Shown here in pieces: positions 1 through 12,272 of a DNA stretch of 59,134 nucleotides (position 1 is the stretch's first letter; each line of letters starts with the position of its first letter). Below the pieces are notes generated by a model. It did not search any database, was not told the DNA's origin, and worked only from the letters and a program-made list of their open reading frames with translations. Position numbers and translations under genes: made by a program. Source of the DNA: Branchiostoma floridae (Eukaryota; Chordata; Leptocardii; Amphioxiformes; Branchiostomatidae); the NCBI RefSeq assembly GCF_000003815.2, contig NC_049991.1, positions 11,909,773 to 11,968,906 on the forward strand. The letters are read 5' to 3'.

Positions 1-3000
1 ACACAAGGAAAACTGGTTCTCTCCTTTCAGCTCCAGCTTGCTTCAGGCACTTTTGTCGTAGCTCAACAATGTACATCTAGACAAAAGGCAAGGTGACTTC
101 TGTCCATGACTTCTCTCCCTCCCACAAAAACTAGGTTCATGTACATTTATAAGTACAGGATATTTCAGCGAGAAATGCTCTTTTCAGTACATCGTTGAAC
201 ATTTTGTTATTTCTCCCCATCTCAACATGTCATAATTAACAGGTGTGTCATACAGGTTGATGTAAATATAAGAAAATTTTTCCTGCCATTTCAATTTCTT
301 TTATTTCTAGAGAACATCTTAGAAGCAGACAGTAAGAAGAGATGATATTACACACAGGTGTTGTCTATCTATTGTCCCAGGTGAGGCATGATGTAGGCCT
401 TGGTACAGGTGTTCCATATCGCTGCACACAATAATTGCTTCCCAACAAGAACTGACTCAACCGTCATGAGCAGGGGACACTTAAAAAGCAGAAGAGTTGT
501 TAGTAAACTTTCAGTCCCCAAAACTGGCCACCATTTTATCTTCTGAAATGCCTTACAAGCTGATTGTAATAGATTAAGGGACTTATGGAAGTGTAGGCAA
601 TTAGAAGAATGTTTATCATGCAATTTACTCTCTTACAGCACACTACCCTATAATTGGCACACAATGGAATGGGTAAGAATGGTTGGAGGCAAGCCGTAAC
701 AAAATCCTCGAAGTTGCCAACCAAAGTGATTGTGAGTATAATTGATGTGCTGCGGACATATTGTTTACCTCCCTGTGCCTAAACACCGCCTGGAGACAAG
801 ACTTACTGTAATTCTCCTTTAACGGCAGTACAATAGCCGGCCACTTGCGCCGGGACTGTTGTCTATCTCCCTATAAAGACAGGCCACCATGGGTCAGAAC
901 TACCATTTAAGTGTTCAGAGCAAATTCTATGAACATGATGACCTAACACTGTCCATACACATTCTGAAAAACAGTACTACCAAAGCTCACATGTGTACAC
1001 ACCCTTTCCTTGCCAACTTTTCGGGGTGTCGCCAGGATTTTTTGCTCCCCTCGGTGGCAACCGCGCCACCTGGGAGGTCCGCCATCTCCCCGACAGTGCA
1101 GGAAAATGTACACAAGGCTGACCTCCCTGTAGGATCTATACACATGCTAATCACACTTTCCAATTATGCCGGGGATCACACAGTATGAAAATATGCCAGC
1201 GGAGAATGCCTGCACACCAACAGGTCATCCCACGCTTCACATCATCAAATATGCATCACCGACCCTGGAACTGGTGGTACTGCACCTCAAACAGCCAGGC
1301 TTTTCATCTTCAGCAACTTCTGACAACTTCTGACTTCCAGATGCATAGAAAGTTGTTTGAAGCTGTTGATAAACTGGGGTTTTGTATCTGCAGGTGTCCA
1401 TTCATACAGGCGTTGACCCCAAATCGCCAGAACCTGTGTGTTCTCTGTAGTTAGGCTGTAAAGAAAGGGGCACATTTAACTGTGAAAACTTGTTTTTCTT
1501 TCTGCAAGTCAAATGACAGGAGCTTTTATGTTCCACATGCACAGTGCATGGACCAGGATCTCCAAGGGTAGAACCAACCTCCTTGGTAGAACCAGCATAC
1601 AGCACAACAAGGTCCCATGACAGGACCTTACTATGGTTGGAGATGAATGAAATAGATTCTAGCCAGTCTGGTGCAATTACAGGTCTTTTTCAATTATGCC
1701 ATATGAGAATATGAAAACACACATGTTTTGATGCAAGAAATCATCAAATTCAAGGCATTGCTTTGTTGGTATTGAAGGAGCAAAGAGTATCTTGATATTG
1801 TCATATTTCTTGTTTTAGCTAACATAAATAAGCAAAGAATTTCAGACGATATCAATAGTGTACATTGTGTATGTCTGCCATCAATGCTAATAAAATCAGT
1901 CTCATCTCATCAAACAAAGGTGTCTATCTAGAATGTCCTTTCTTGTCTTCCCTTAGGTTTCCTTAGACAATTCTAATGGGCAACTATCATATCATTATCA
2001 TCTCCTTTTGTACGATACATTTATTCAAAGTATCAAAGGCCATCTTCCTACATGTTTTTAATGCTCTATAGCTTCCCAATCCCAGGTGATGAAAATATTT
2101 ATCTTGCACCAGTTAAGATGTTCTGAACTCGTTTGAAGCTCTTTACCAGACATTTTCCACCTGTAGATTACTGCGAGTCTGGAAAAGTCCAACTCCATCC
2201 AAGGACCTAATAATAAAACAAGTTAGAATGTAACCCACGGTTGAAACAAGAGGGTCTGCATGCTCTTTTACGTAAGGCGTAGGCAGCCTATTTTATTTCC
2301 CGTAATTCCCGTAGAATTCAACCTGTGCCGAACTCAGGCAGCCAACTCACAAACCCAGCACTGCTTAAACCACTATGCCAAAAGGGTCTGGACCCTTTGG
2401 AATGGTCAGTTGATGGAGCTTGAACCCCACAGATACATCATTTAACATTATACTATTATAACAAGTCAACATTAATTATGCAAATTAGGTAACAATTCTG
2501 AGATATCTCAAAATTTTTTGCCAGACTAACCTGCCCATCATTCCAGATTGTTCCGATGGCTCAATCCCTCTCTGCCTCAGCACACAGCCTTGCCCTCAGC
2601 TGACCAGGACTGGCCAGCACACTAACACAGCTGAACAACACATCTCTGAAGGTCAGATTTAATATTCCCAGAAGAAAGGGTCAGATACTTCAAAGTGCAG
2701 GCTTAATCCCTAAACTGCTTTGATTGTTGAGAGATTTGAAATCGATTTCACACCTCCTACAACATCACAATAGATTAATTAAAGATAGCATTATCACTTC
2801 ATTCTAAAGACAACAGTGCTATAGAGGATGACATTTGTGACAGATCAATAGGTTCTTTGGAGTCAATGGTGTAATTGATCTGGACAGGTTGACAGTCTCC
2901 ACCCTTTGATTATGCAATACCCATTATGTGACAATCAACACAAACTGTGGTCTTTGATGTGACCAGTTTGAGCAGAGGTGTCACTCTCACCCCTGAAATC

Positions 3001-4023
3001 CGGTGACCTTTAACGGTGATTAAGGGTCATCAACACATCACAATAGAAAAGATGTTATCGAGATGGTCGTTTTAACAGGAATCGGTGCCTTTAACTTAAT
3101 TATTGTATCAATGACGTAGAGACTTATAAAGCAAGTGACACAAGATTGAATAAGTGATATCTTAACTTCCCAGTGTCATGGCAACTAGTCATATGGAGTG
3201 TAAGACTAAAAATGTCAAATCCTTTAATTTGTACCGTTGTAAAGTTAACATGACTAAGAAGTGAAGTCACTGTGATCATGAACTTAAATATGTATGTCAT
3301 GAACATAAATGAGTCTATAAAAGGTGGTTGCTACCGATCCAATCAGTCAAACTGAGTGGAGAAGCTTTACTTTTGCCAAGGAGCTGAATAACTTATGATA
3401 ATTTCATATGCTCACATTAGTCATGACCAAAATTTCCAAAGTCTCCTAAGCTATGGATTGCATGAATCATGCAAATTTGTCCATGATTTAAACGTGCAGT
3501 GCTATACAAATAATATGTATATCTAAGAACCTAAGAATCTGCTCATATCGCAGGTGAATGAAGTTTATGATATAAGAATTACTTAATAAGCTATCTTTTT
3601 TCATATTCATTTACTGTCCTCAACATCCATTACTTTCTTGCATGAGATGTAGATAGATTTGACTACTTTTTATCCACTTTCAAGAAGTCAATGAAGCATT
3701 TTTAAGCCCAAACCCCCTTTTCTTCTCTCTGCATGAGCGATACAGTCAAATACGGATAATTACCCCTTCATCATACTTTGGCAGTACAGGATGGGACAAA
3801 GAGTTGAACGCTCGTGTGAGACCTGTACTTGAGGCTGGCACGTGCCTGGGGACAACAGCACTTGTGCCTCCACTTGATGTGGCGTCGGTTTCATCTCTCG
3901 CCCGTCAATTCATCAACAGAAAACACAACAGCAGCGGAAGCCCAGACGGCACCCCCTGACTGGCTGAAACAAAGACCTCGACATTGACACATGCCCAGAA
4001 CTGCCACAGTTATATATCGCCAC

Positions 4024-4048
4024 ACAATAATGGTCGCCACATTATTGT
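4024..4048. promoter_or_regulatory. Perfect 9-bp inverted repeat of Sox-type ACAATAATG motifs
   Basis: ACAATAATG (4024-4032) and its exact reverse complement (4040-4048) face each other across a 7-bp spacer. ACAAT is the core recognised by Sox HMG domains, and SoxE proteins bind paired inverted cores as dimers. The core-to-core distance here (15 bp) is larger than the typical SoxE dimer spacing, so this is only a candidate. Confidence 0.3.
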
Positions 4049-4221
4049 TCCTGATATAAACAACATAAGTGCCTTTAGCTGTGGACGAGGTACCATACAC
4101 AACCCACCTGGTGCCAAAAGACAACTCCATCCGGTCAAACTTGCCATCAATATCTCAGCCTCAAAAGGTAAAACAACAGAAAGGCAAGGTTTTAAACTAC
4201 AAATAATACAAAGTGATTTCT

Positions 4222-4252
4222 TCTGTCAACAATCATTTCATCTGTCAACAAT
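4222..4252. repeat. Direct repeat of a 12-bp unit containing AACAAT
   Basis: TCTGTCAACAAT occurs at 4222-4233 and 4241-4252, a 19-bp period. Each unit holds a Sox-type AACAAT core. It lies about 200 bp from the inverted ACAATAATG pair, forming a small Sox-motif cluster. Confidence 0.4.
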
Positions 4253-7200
4253 AAAACACAGGTTGCCTTACCTAACCTTTGACATATTGGCGCGTGCCTG
4301 GGGTAAAAACATCCTTCCTTTGACAATGTTTGCAAGATTCTCTAAAAATATATCTATGGCATATGAAATACGATTGAAAAAGTGGTGCCAAGCAAGTCTT
4401 TCCATGGCTTGATCCACAGATCTGACCAATGGAATCCTATAGAAGCTGTTTATACAATGAAACAACATTTTATCCCTATCAATTTTATGCAATTGTCTGG
4501 AAAAACACCTGCACAGGTAACCCACAACCTTGACCCAATTGAATTTCTCGATGACCCCGTTTACAGCCCTGTCCCACATCTATCTCTTACAAACATCATC
4601 TGCTGACGAAAGTTTGTCAGAAAGGTCATTTTCTGAAGCTGTGTAATCTTTCTAAGTCTCTGACAGCAATCAGCTGAGGTGGAATACTTCTAGTTGAAGT
4701 GTAGGTGCCCCTTAAGCATGCTCATCTATACATGTAAAATGTAGATGATCCAGCTATTGTATACTTTATTTCCCATCTTTTATTGTTGTGTCTGTAAAAA
4801 TTGCCTGTCCACCAAACTGTTACAAACAGTTACAAACAGACAGGTGTATGGGGCAAGGCATGACCCTAAATACCAGTTTAGGCAGGTGTCACTTTGGGCA
4901 AACATCCCACAAAGTGACAAACAAGCTCCTGGCGGTGTCCTGAGGTCCAGTCACATAAACTTCCTGTGACAGTGTTGACCACTTCCTGCCGAGTTACACA
5001 GCAGGACTGCGGGACCGTTAGCGGGGAACAATGGCGCCGGCCTAACCCGATCCACCTGGACATCCGATCCCCCATTTCACTATTTACCCATCCACTTAGC
5101 TTCCTCATTAGGACAAGCTGCTTGAGAAAACTGCAAAACAAAAATCTATTTTCTCTCCAAATTTCCTTTGTGTGTGCAGGTAACCCAAGCCCCTAACTCC
5201 CCTCCTCATATCAGTTACCATGAAGGAGTGAAGAGGGGACATGAAAATAGAAGCCTGAGCAAACTGCACGTGTTTAGGTTTGAGGTGAAACGATAAACAC
5301 CCAGAGCACCTGATGGCAGGGATGGGGGCCGGGGCACACCCCCTCCCTCTCCTCAACACTAGAGGACATCATCTATCTGATATCTTTATGTCATAGACTG
5401 GATGGAAGTGAAAGCCATTTTTCTTCTTATTCTTCCTTTATTTATCATCTAAGCTGTGTAATCTTTCAAACTTTTTTTCATTTAAAATATTCCATTTCTT
5501 TTTTATACTGTCTTTACAACTCTTCCTTGTTTTGTTTTTTTCTGTAGAATACTAGGAAGTCCACATCAGAATTAAGTTAAGTATTCCAGAAAATGCCTGT
5601 CCCTTTCTGTCCTGAAGGCAAGCTCGCTACGTCTTCCACAGAATAGTACATGTCCTTTGAGAGCTATGCACCTGTTTTGCTGTGCCCCTGTTTTCCAGCC
5701 AATCTTACCAAGTTTGTCAGAGTTTATCATCTGACAGAAAGCCACAGAGAACACCACAGTGGGAGCACCTGCCAGGGTACATACCAGCAGTTACCCAGCA
5801 GCACACATCCATCAACTATGGCCTTCTGGGTAAGGATCCAACAGGTGCAGGGGAACCGCTCTGGCAGGTTGCCATCGCCTACATTCAGGACACTCTCATA
5901 TGAGGGTCTGTTCCTGATGTAGGGTAGGAACAATTCCTTGTAGGAGTCAAAAATGCAGAGACAGAATGATAGTGAGTTGACTGACCTATGCTAAACTTCC
6001 AAGTGTGTGCATTTGGGGAGGAACAGGAGTACAGGACCTTCAAGTAATATCAAATCTAGAGTTACGAACAAATTGAGGGCGGAAATAAAAGATTCTCATC
6101 TTTTCCCTCATCGTTGGACATGTTAAAAATCCACTGTTCCATTAGTTCTTCATCAGCTGAAACCCTCCAAAGAAACTTTGATCCTTAAGATGTAACAGAC
6201 CTATTCTAAGAGTATGGTCTTATTGCAGTGCCTGATCTTATCATCGTATGTAATTCATCGTATGTAAAATCCAAATCTTTGAAGAGGCCCGTGGCACTTA
6301 CATGTACTCTCCAAGCAGAGAGTAAGGGGTAGAAGTAGCCAGTATTTCTTTTACGTTCCTTCTTTCCTTTCCTCAAGAGGGAGGGAAAAATGGCATCCTG
6401 GCCAATACTATAACCCCTGACTGAAGCCCCTGCTTGTAGAGTAAAGTGTCAGTGAGAGTGTCCCAGTTCTACTGTGAGAGGGCAGGGGCTAACCTGCCAT
6501 GTGGAACAGACTGGACATCAGGGATGGAGATAAGACCTGCCACTCACCCACCCAGCCCCCCACTCTGCAGTTGTTGAGAGGGATTCTGGAGTAATGGTCT
6601 GTGCTAAGACCCATAAGTCTATCTCCCCTTGGCAGGTCCCAGGACAGAGGGACACGGTTACTGGAGCAAAAAAGGCTTAAAACACGCTCCGGTTTCAGAC
6701 CTCTGCATGTTCACGCTAATCCAGGGATTTCTTCATTTTTCTTTCTAACACCCTTTGCTGTACAGTGGTGGAAACGTGGTAGTGCGATACCCGGCACTGC
6801 TTAATGTTTTACAGGAGACGGATCAGCTGCCCAATAGATGGGTGCCTGCTTCACACGCTTTCTGATGTGAAGAGCTCTCCTGTGGAATTATGTGATAATT
6901 AGGTAGCCTGGATGGAAGGTCACCTGAGAGGACCCTTACATTATCATCTCATACCAGATGGCTTCACAATGGCACTTTCCAAAATGTTTTGTCTCTTCAA
7001 AAAAATTCAAGTCACAACATTCGCTTATGAAAATTGCCTTGGCAGACAGGAAGGCTCTTCTTTCCTTTTTAGCCCCGACAATAACGCACTAGACAGTCAG
7101 ATTTGGTGGGAACTCTGGGATTATCAACATTCTTCAAACTCCATTCCTGGTCATTATGGACATCACTAATATCCCTTGCCACTCTTCCCTTCCCCAGAAC

Positions 7201-8221
7201 AGGTCCAGACCAGACCTGCAGAGTCAACAGCTTCTACAAAACAACTCTTGAATTTCTCCATGTGCACAGATCAAAGAGTTATTGCATTGTTTGATTAGAT
7301 ACCCCAGATCAAGGGTAAGACAAAGGCCTGTAAACCGTTGTGCCATGCATGAAGGTAGAAATTGCCATACCTTCCTTATGACAGCAAGAAAAGAACTTCA
7401 TGACTTTTCTATCGAAGACATTCGAACTGCCATTGAAATTATATGCTTTAAACTTGTTTGTTAAGTCTGTGACACAATTCAGCCTCAGCTACTATTTCCA
7501 GACTTCTTGTGCTACTTTCACGCAATAAACCATTGATGTATATATATACATTCACTGTACATTTAAAACTTGCACTAGCCTGAGTGTAGCATTTGGATTA
7601 TGATGATGATAAGCAATACACATTCAAAGATAACGTAACTTTGTATTTTGGCATCTTTTCCGAATATACTGTCCACTACTTAAAGTTTTTAAGTACTAAA
7701 GTAAGTCATGGATCATAGAGTCCAAAAGTTTTCTCATAGAACACAGGTGCGGTAATGAAACAAGAAAACACAACGACCAGTAATCACACTACACCGACCC
7801 TGTTATGCTTACTAATGCCACTAACTGTGTCCCGATCATACACCCATTATGCCCCGAATTTGTCGGATTTCCCCGTCACAAAAGAAGAAACAACAAACAA
7901 AGCTACTGATTGGCCGGAATACACTTAGCCTTAAAAACTAAACCCATTACTGAGAATACAACATCCCGTCCAGTAAAATCATCAAGTAAGATGAGGTTAT
8001 GCTCTAATTCCTTACTGAACATTTTAGTGATGCTGGTCTCTGTCTGCACAATGATAAGTAGTCACCTGTAGAATGCGATGATCCAGAGGTTCCCAAGGGA
8101 ACACACACCCCTGCCAGTCCTACCAGGTGGGCTAGCCCCCCTAGTGATGTCCTGTCCATCTGGGAAATCATTAAAACACCTGATATGTTACTTAATTACC
8201 CAGCTCATTATCCCTGCCCAG

Positions 8222-8237
8222 ATATATATATATATAT
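8222..8237. repeat. (TA)n microsatellite
   Basis: This is an uninterrupted alternating AT/TA run of 16 bp. Confidence 0.85.
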
Positions 8238-8636
8238 GGGAAAACAGTGTTACAAGATGTAAACCAGCCCTGTCCATTGGGAGGTTTCTTTGTCAAGTTG
8301 TCTCTATTCTCTCTCTCTGGTATCTCTCAGCCGTAACTGTCTCGTAATGCCAAGGACAAAGCACTACACTACATGCACTTGACCTTTGCTGGATTTGTAG
8401 CAAGTTATCAAAATCAGCCCTGCAGTTAAAAAAAGCTGATAGGAGGTTGAAACCTATAGTATCTACCATCAAACAACCAGTCCCATAGCATGTCCAGGAC
8501 ACAAGAAATCAAAACTGGAAGTCTTCTTGCAGTACCACGCAAAGTTGCAAGGGGGACCATAATCTTAATTCACCCAACATCATTTACCGATGTTGAAAGT
8601 AGAATGAAGATCCACAACGTCTTGAGTATACTGTTT

Positions 8637-8683
8637 ACAAACAGACAGACAGACAGAAACACACACACACACACACACACACA
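8637..8683. repeat. (ACAG)n then (AC)n microsatellite
   Basis: A short run of about four ACAG/CAGA units is followed by about twelve AC dinucleotides. It is a compound simple repeat, probably length-polymorphic. Confidence 0.9.
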
Positions 8684-11591
8684 AGCATAACCTTCTTGGC
8701 AGTTAGGTAATTAATACAGCTATGAATAAAACTAGTTTATTTTCTGATATACCTCAAAGAAACTGTAAAGACCCCCTTGCAACAGAACAACCCAGGCTAT
8801 TGGATATTATGTCTATGAAATGACAGACTAGACGAAGAAAGATTGACAGAGTGATTCACTGTCTTAAGTAACGGAAGTTTGCCAGAATTAACAGCTAAAG
8901 CTGTGAACAAATACAAAGGACAAAAACAGGTCAACCAAATACCATTACATTGATAATACATGTGTATGTGTGCTGCTTTTCAAAACAACAGCATCAACCT
9001 AAAGACAACCTATACTTATCGCTTACATCCCTGCTATGATTTTTTAAAGATAAGGAGAACAAAGTGTCTGACCAACTTAATACTTCTTGTATGGATTCTT
9101 ACAATCAATTAATTCTGCATTAAGAGTTTTACTACTGTTATTCCACTTAAGGTGTTAGAAGACCAGTTTCTTTTTTTTTACAAGGTCAATACTTACAGGG
9201 TAACTGGACTGAGTCAGTCACAGTCAGGCCTCTTCCGCTGTAGTTTGTTGACCTAGAAACAAAAGTCCAAAGGAAAAAAGGCATCAGGATGCTTCTCCTG
9301 TTTCTTACAAGGTTGACATGTCCATGCTTCTCTGACCGTTCCTAAGGATGCATTTTACCAGAATGAAAAATCATCAATCACTCCAACACAAGCTGTCATG
9401 TTTCATCTTCAATTACTTTCTACACTTTCCACTGCAAAACAGGGAGTGACCCATTACAGTGACTAAATTCATGTATGACTGAAATATTTACTTTCCCTTT
9501 GGAGAAAGTGTCATCCCAAGTCTACAGTTTCACCTGTTGCTGTAGACTGCTGTTTACAGTAACAATTCTCCATTAGTTACCCACCTGGACCTGCTGCCCT
9601 GTGTACATCACAAACAAGCCCCATTGTCTTCCTCTAATTACCTGGAACAGAATTTGGAGAAGTGCGCAGGTGAGACGGAACAGACAGGTAAGGGAGGAGA
9701 ACCTGACTGGAGGCACGGTCCGGCAGTGGTGCAGACGGCTGGAATGACTAAACAGGTAATGAGACTGGCTTGGCTGGACACTTGATGGTCTGAGAAGAGC
9801 AAGACAAGAGAACTTTATGGAACATTGGGAAGATCAAATACTATAGAAAAATCCTCAAAACATCGGTGATCGATTAAGTAATATTACTTTGTCTAATTAT
9901 GAAAAATGTCAAAAATACTAGAGAGGTCTCCGCATCTTTATTTTTCTAGTAAGGGAATGGCTGGATTTGTAACCATCAAAAATCGTCTTATAATCAGTTT
10001 CATTTAATGATATTGTGATGGATGAAGTTATCTTTAAAAGTTTCACAAATTCTGCTTTAGTACCGGGATTGTTTATATTTCCTGAGTGCATCAATGGCTG
10101 GATGTTGAACCATCATTCTTTTTGAATATTGGAATGGTTGTAATTCTTTTTTCTAAAGTTTAAACGGATTCTGTACCATTCACATCTTCATTATTTCCCT
10201 CATGAAGAGTAAATCTCCACCAGATTCAATGCTGAGTGCAGCAGCCATGTCAATGCTCGAAATACTCACTTGCACACTTGTAAATGCAACCACATTTTGC
10301 TTGGCACAACTTAATTTTAAACCAGACAAGATGAAAAATAAGAAGTTACATGCAACTGTAAGAAAAGATAGTTGATAATTTGCTGATTTGAAGAAAGTGA
10401 TAACTTAGAAGTGGGGCAACCTGAAATGCTTTTGACTCAGGCTGCTGCCTGGGCAACCTGGCTGGAAAAAGTATTTCTAGCACTGCATGTACAAGCTGTG
10501 TGCAATCTAGATTTGATCAGTGCTGTCAGGTCCAAGATACATTTATCATGGTATGACTCAGGACAGCAGAGCAAATATCCTCAGCAGCCTGACCCAGTCT
10601 CGGCGCCACTTCCAGCACGTCACGTGACTCCTAATTAATTAAACTTCTCCAAACAATCGCTACGGAACGTTGAGCAGGCTGAATGGCCTCTCCAACCAGG
10701 CAGACAGCAACACTGGCCAGACAAAAGATGTAAACTTGAAAAGTCAAGGTGATCTGTGGAACTGGGAGAGAAAACATGATGCACAGGTGCAGGCAGTGGT
10801 CACAACAGGTGTCAGGGAAGTTCCAAACATTTGTTCAAGTTCACAAGTAGCCAACACATCTTTTTAGTTATCATAAAGCCATGATCTATAATTTGAAATA
10901 TGATTTTAGAGATGAGACAAAGAAGAGATAATTATCAACCAAGGACTGTGTAAATTAGTAGCTGAAGTATGTCTCCATATTTTTGTTATCCAAGGCAAGA
11001 ACAGTTACCATACAGTATGCAGTCCAGTTTCCTCATGTGCTTCTCATGTGGGTAAAATGTCCACGACCCAAGTGATAGGAAACATGTTGTTGGGAGCTAG
11101 GGACTGGAAGTAAGAAAAGGAACAAGTGTTAAGAACTGCTCAATACATCTATGTAGCAATGTAGAAGGAAGAAGAAATGTTCCTTGGCTTTATCTCCTGA
11201 AGGTGAAAGACTTCAGCAAACACATCATCACCAAGGTCAAATTTCATCAAACAAGCTATTGATTTCATGCGGCCTAAATAAAAACAAATAAAACGATACG
11301 CATCGAGATAAATTGAACAGAAGTGAAAAGGTGTTTACAATGACTGTATAAGCAGGTATTAGTCAGAAATGATCAAAGACCACCTTAAATGATGGGTATA
11401 CAGTACTAAGGCGGTCTATTTCACCCCACTGATAGTGGAGATGTGTATCTTTAATTAAGAGGATCTCTAAAAGTATATCTGATAATACTAAAATGTTACT
11501 GAACACCAAACTTCGAATCACATTTTGATAGGAAAACACGGTAATAAAAGAAAGCATTTACTCAACCCATTGAAGCACGACCTTTTCACTA

Positions 11592-12272
11592 ACACTCGCT
11601 TTACACTAGGTTTTTCTGAGACGTCTTGGCCAAGACCGTCTCAGCCAAGACCTTTAACGAGAGCTTTACACACGCTGTGACAAGCTGTCTTGGACTCCCT
11701 GCAGAGCAGGCTTGCAGACATTATTCTGTGTCTCTGCATTTAACCACACACTTTCCTCTGTAATAAGTAGGCAGTTTTTCCACAAATGCAGGGGAAATAT
11801 AGATGGTTGGATTGTAGTGGACTCCAACAACTATCAGAAAAAAACAGTCCCTGTTTAAAGAGGTAAAAAAAGGTGTCGAAAATAAGAAAAAAAAATTTAC
11901 AATGAAAAACAACCTCCTAGTAAACACAGATCCAAAATGCTGTAGAGATTGCACTTGGTAGGCTCAATGATACATACCCTTTGACCTACAAATACCGCTC
12001 AAAGTTGGCCCTAAGCAGGCTCTGAGACGAATTTTCTAGGACCGTTCTCTTTACACAGTAAAAAATGGGTCTTGGCACTCCTGCTGTGCGTCTTCACACC
12101 CCTGCTGAGCGTCTTGAGACCACATCTGATGTGGTCTCAAGACGCACAGCAGGAAATCTGGTCTTGAGACCCCAAATCGCTCTTTACACTGTGGCTGAGA
12201 CGTCTTGGCTGAGACGGTCTTGAGACGGTCTTGGCCAAGACGTCTCAGAAAAACCTAGTGTAAAGCGTGTGT
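11592..12272. mobile_element. Non-autonomous foldback/MITE-like DNA element, 0.68 kb
   Basis: The terminal inverted repeats 11597-11643 and 12221-12267 are perfect over 47 bp, and extend outward five more bases (to 11592 and 12272) with one mismatch. The TIRs themselves are built from AGACGTCTTGGCCAAGACC-like sub-palindromes and echo further inward (GTCTTGAGAC-type units). A central hairpin has 24-bp arms with one mismatch (12102-12125 and 12129-12152) around a 3-bp loop. There is no transposase ORF. No clear target-site duplication could be assigned, so the superfamily is unknown. The near-perfect arms argue for fairly recent insertion or for selection on the foldback. Confidence 0.85.
12102..12152. 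repeat. Central 24-bp-arm hairpin of the foldback element
   Basis: The arms at 12102-12125 and 12129-12152 are complementary except for one pair, with a CTG loop. The arm sequence repeats the GTCTTGAGAC theme seen in the element's right end. Confidence 0.85.

Larger units (their letters stand above)
1..11591. other. Distal upstream non-coding DNA, no gene seen
   Basis: There are only short open frames (at most about 140 codons), with no recognisable domains, no plausible exon chains and frequent stops. AT-rich spacer alternates with scattered CAGGTG/CACCTG E-boxes. Notable items are the paired Sox-type motifs at 4024-4048 and 4222-4252, a tandem 10-bp duplication at about 4817-4838, a TCF nonamer at 7268-7276, and simple repeats at 8222-8237 and 8637-8683. 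Confidence 0.7.
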
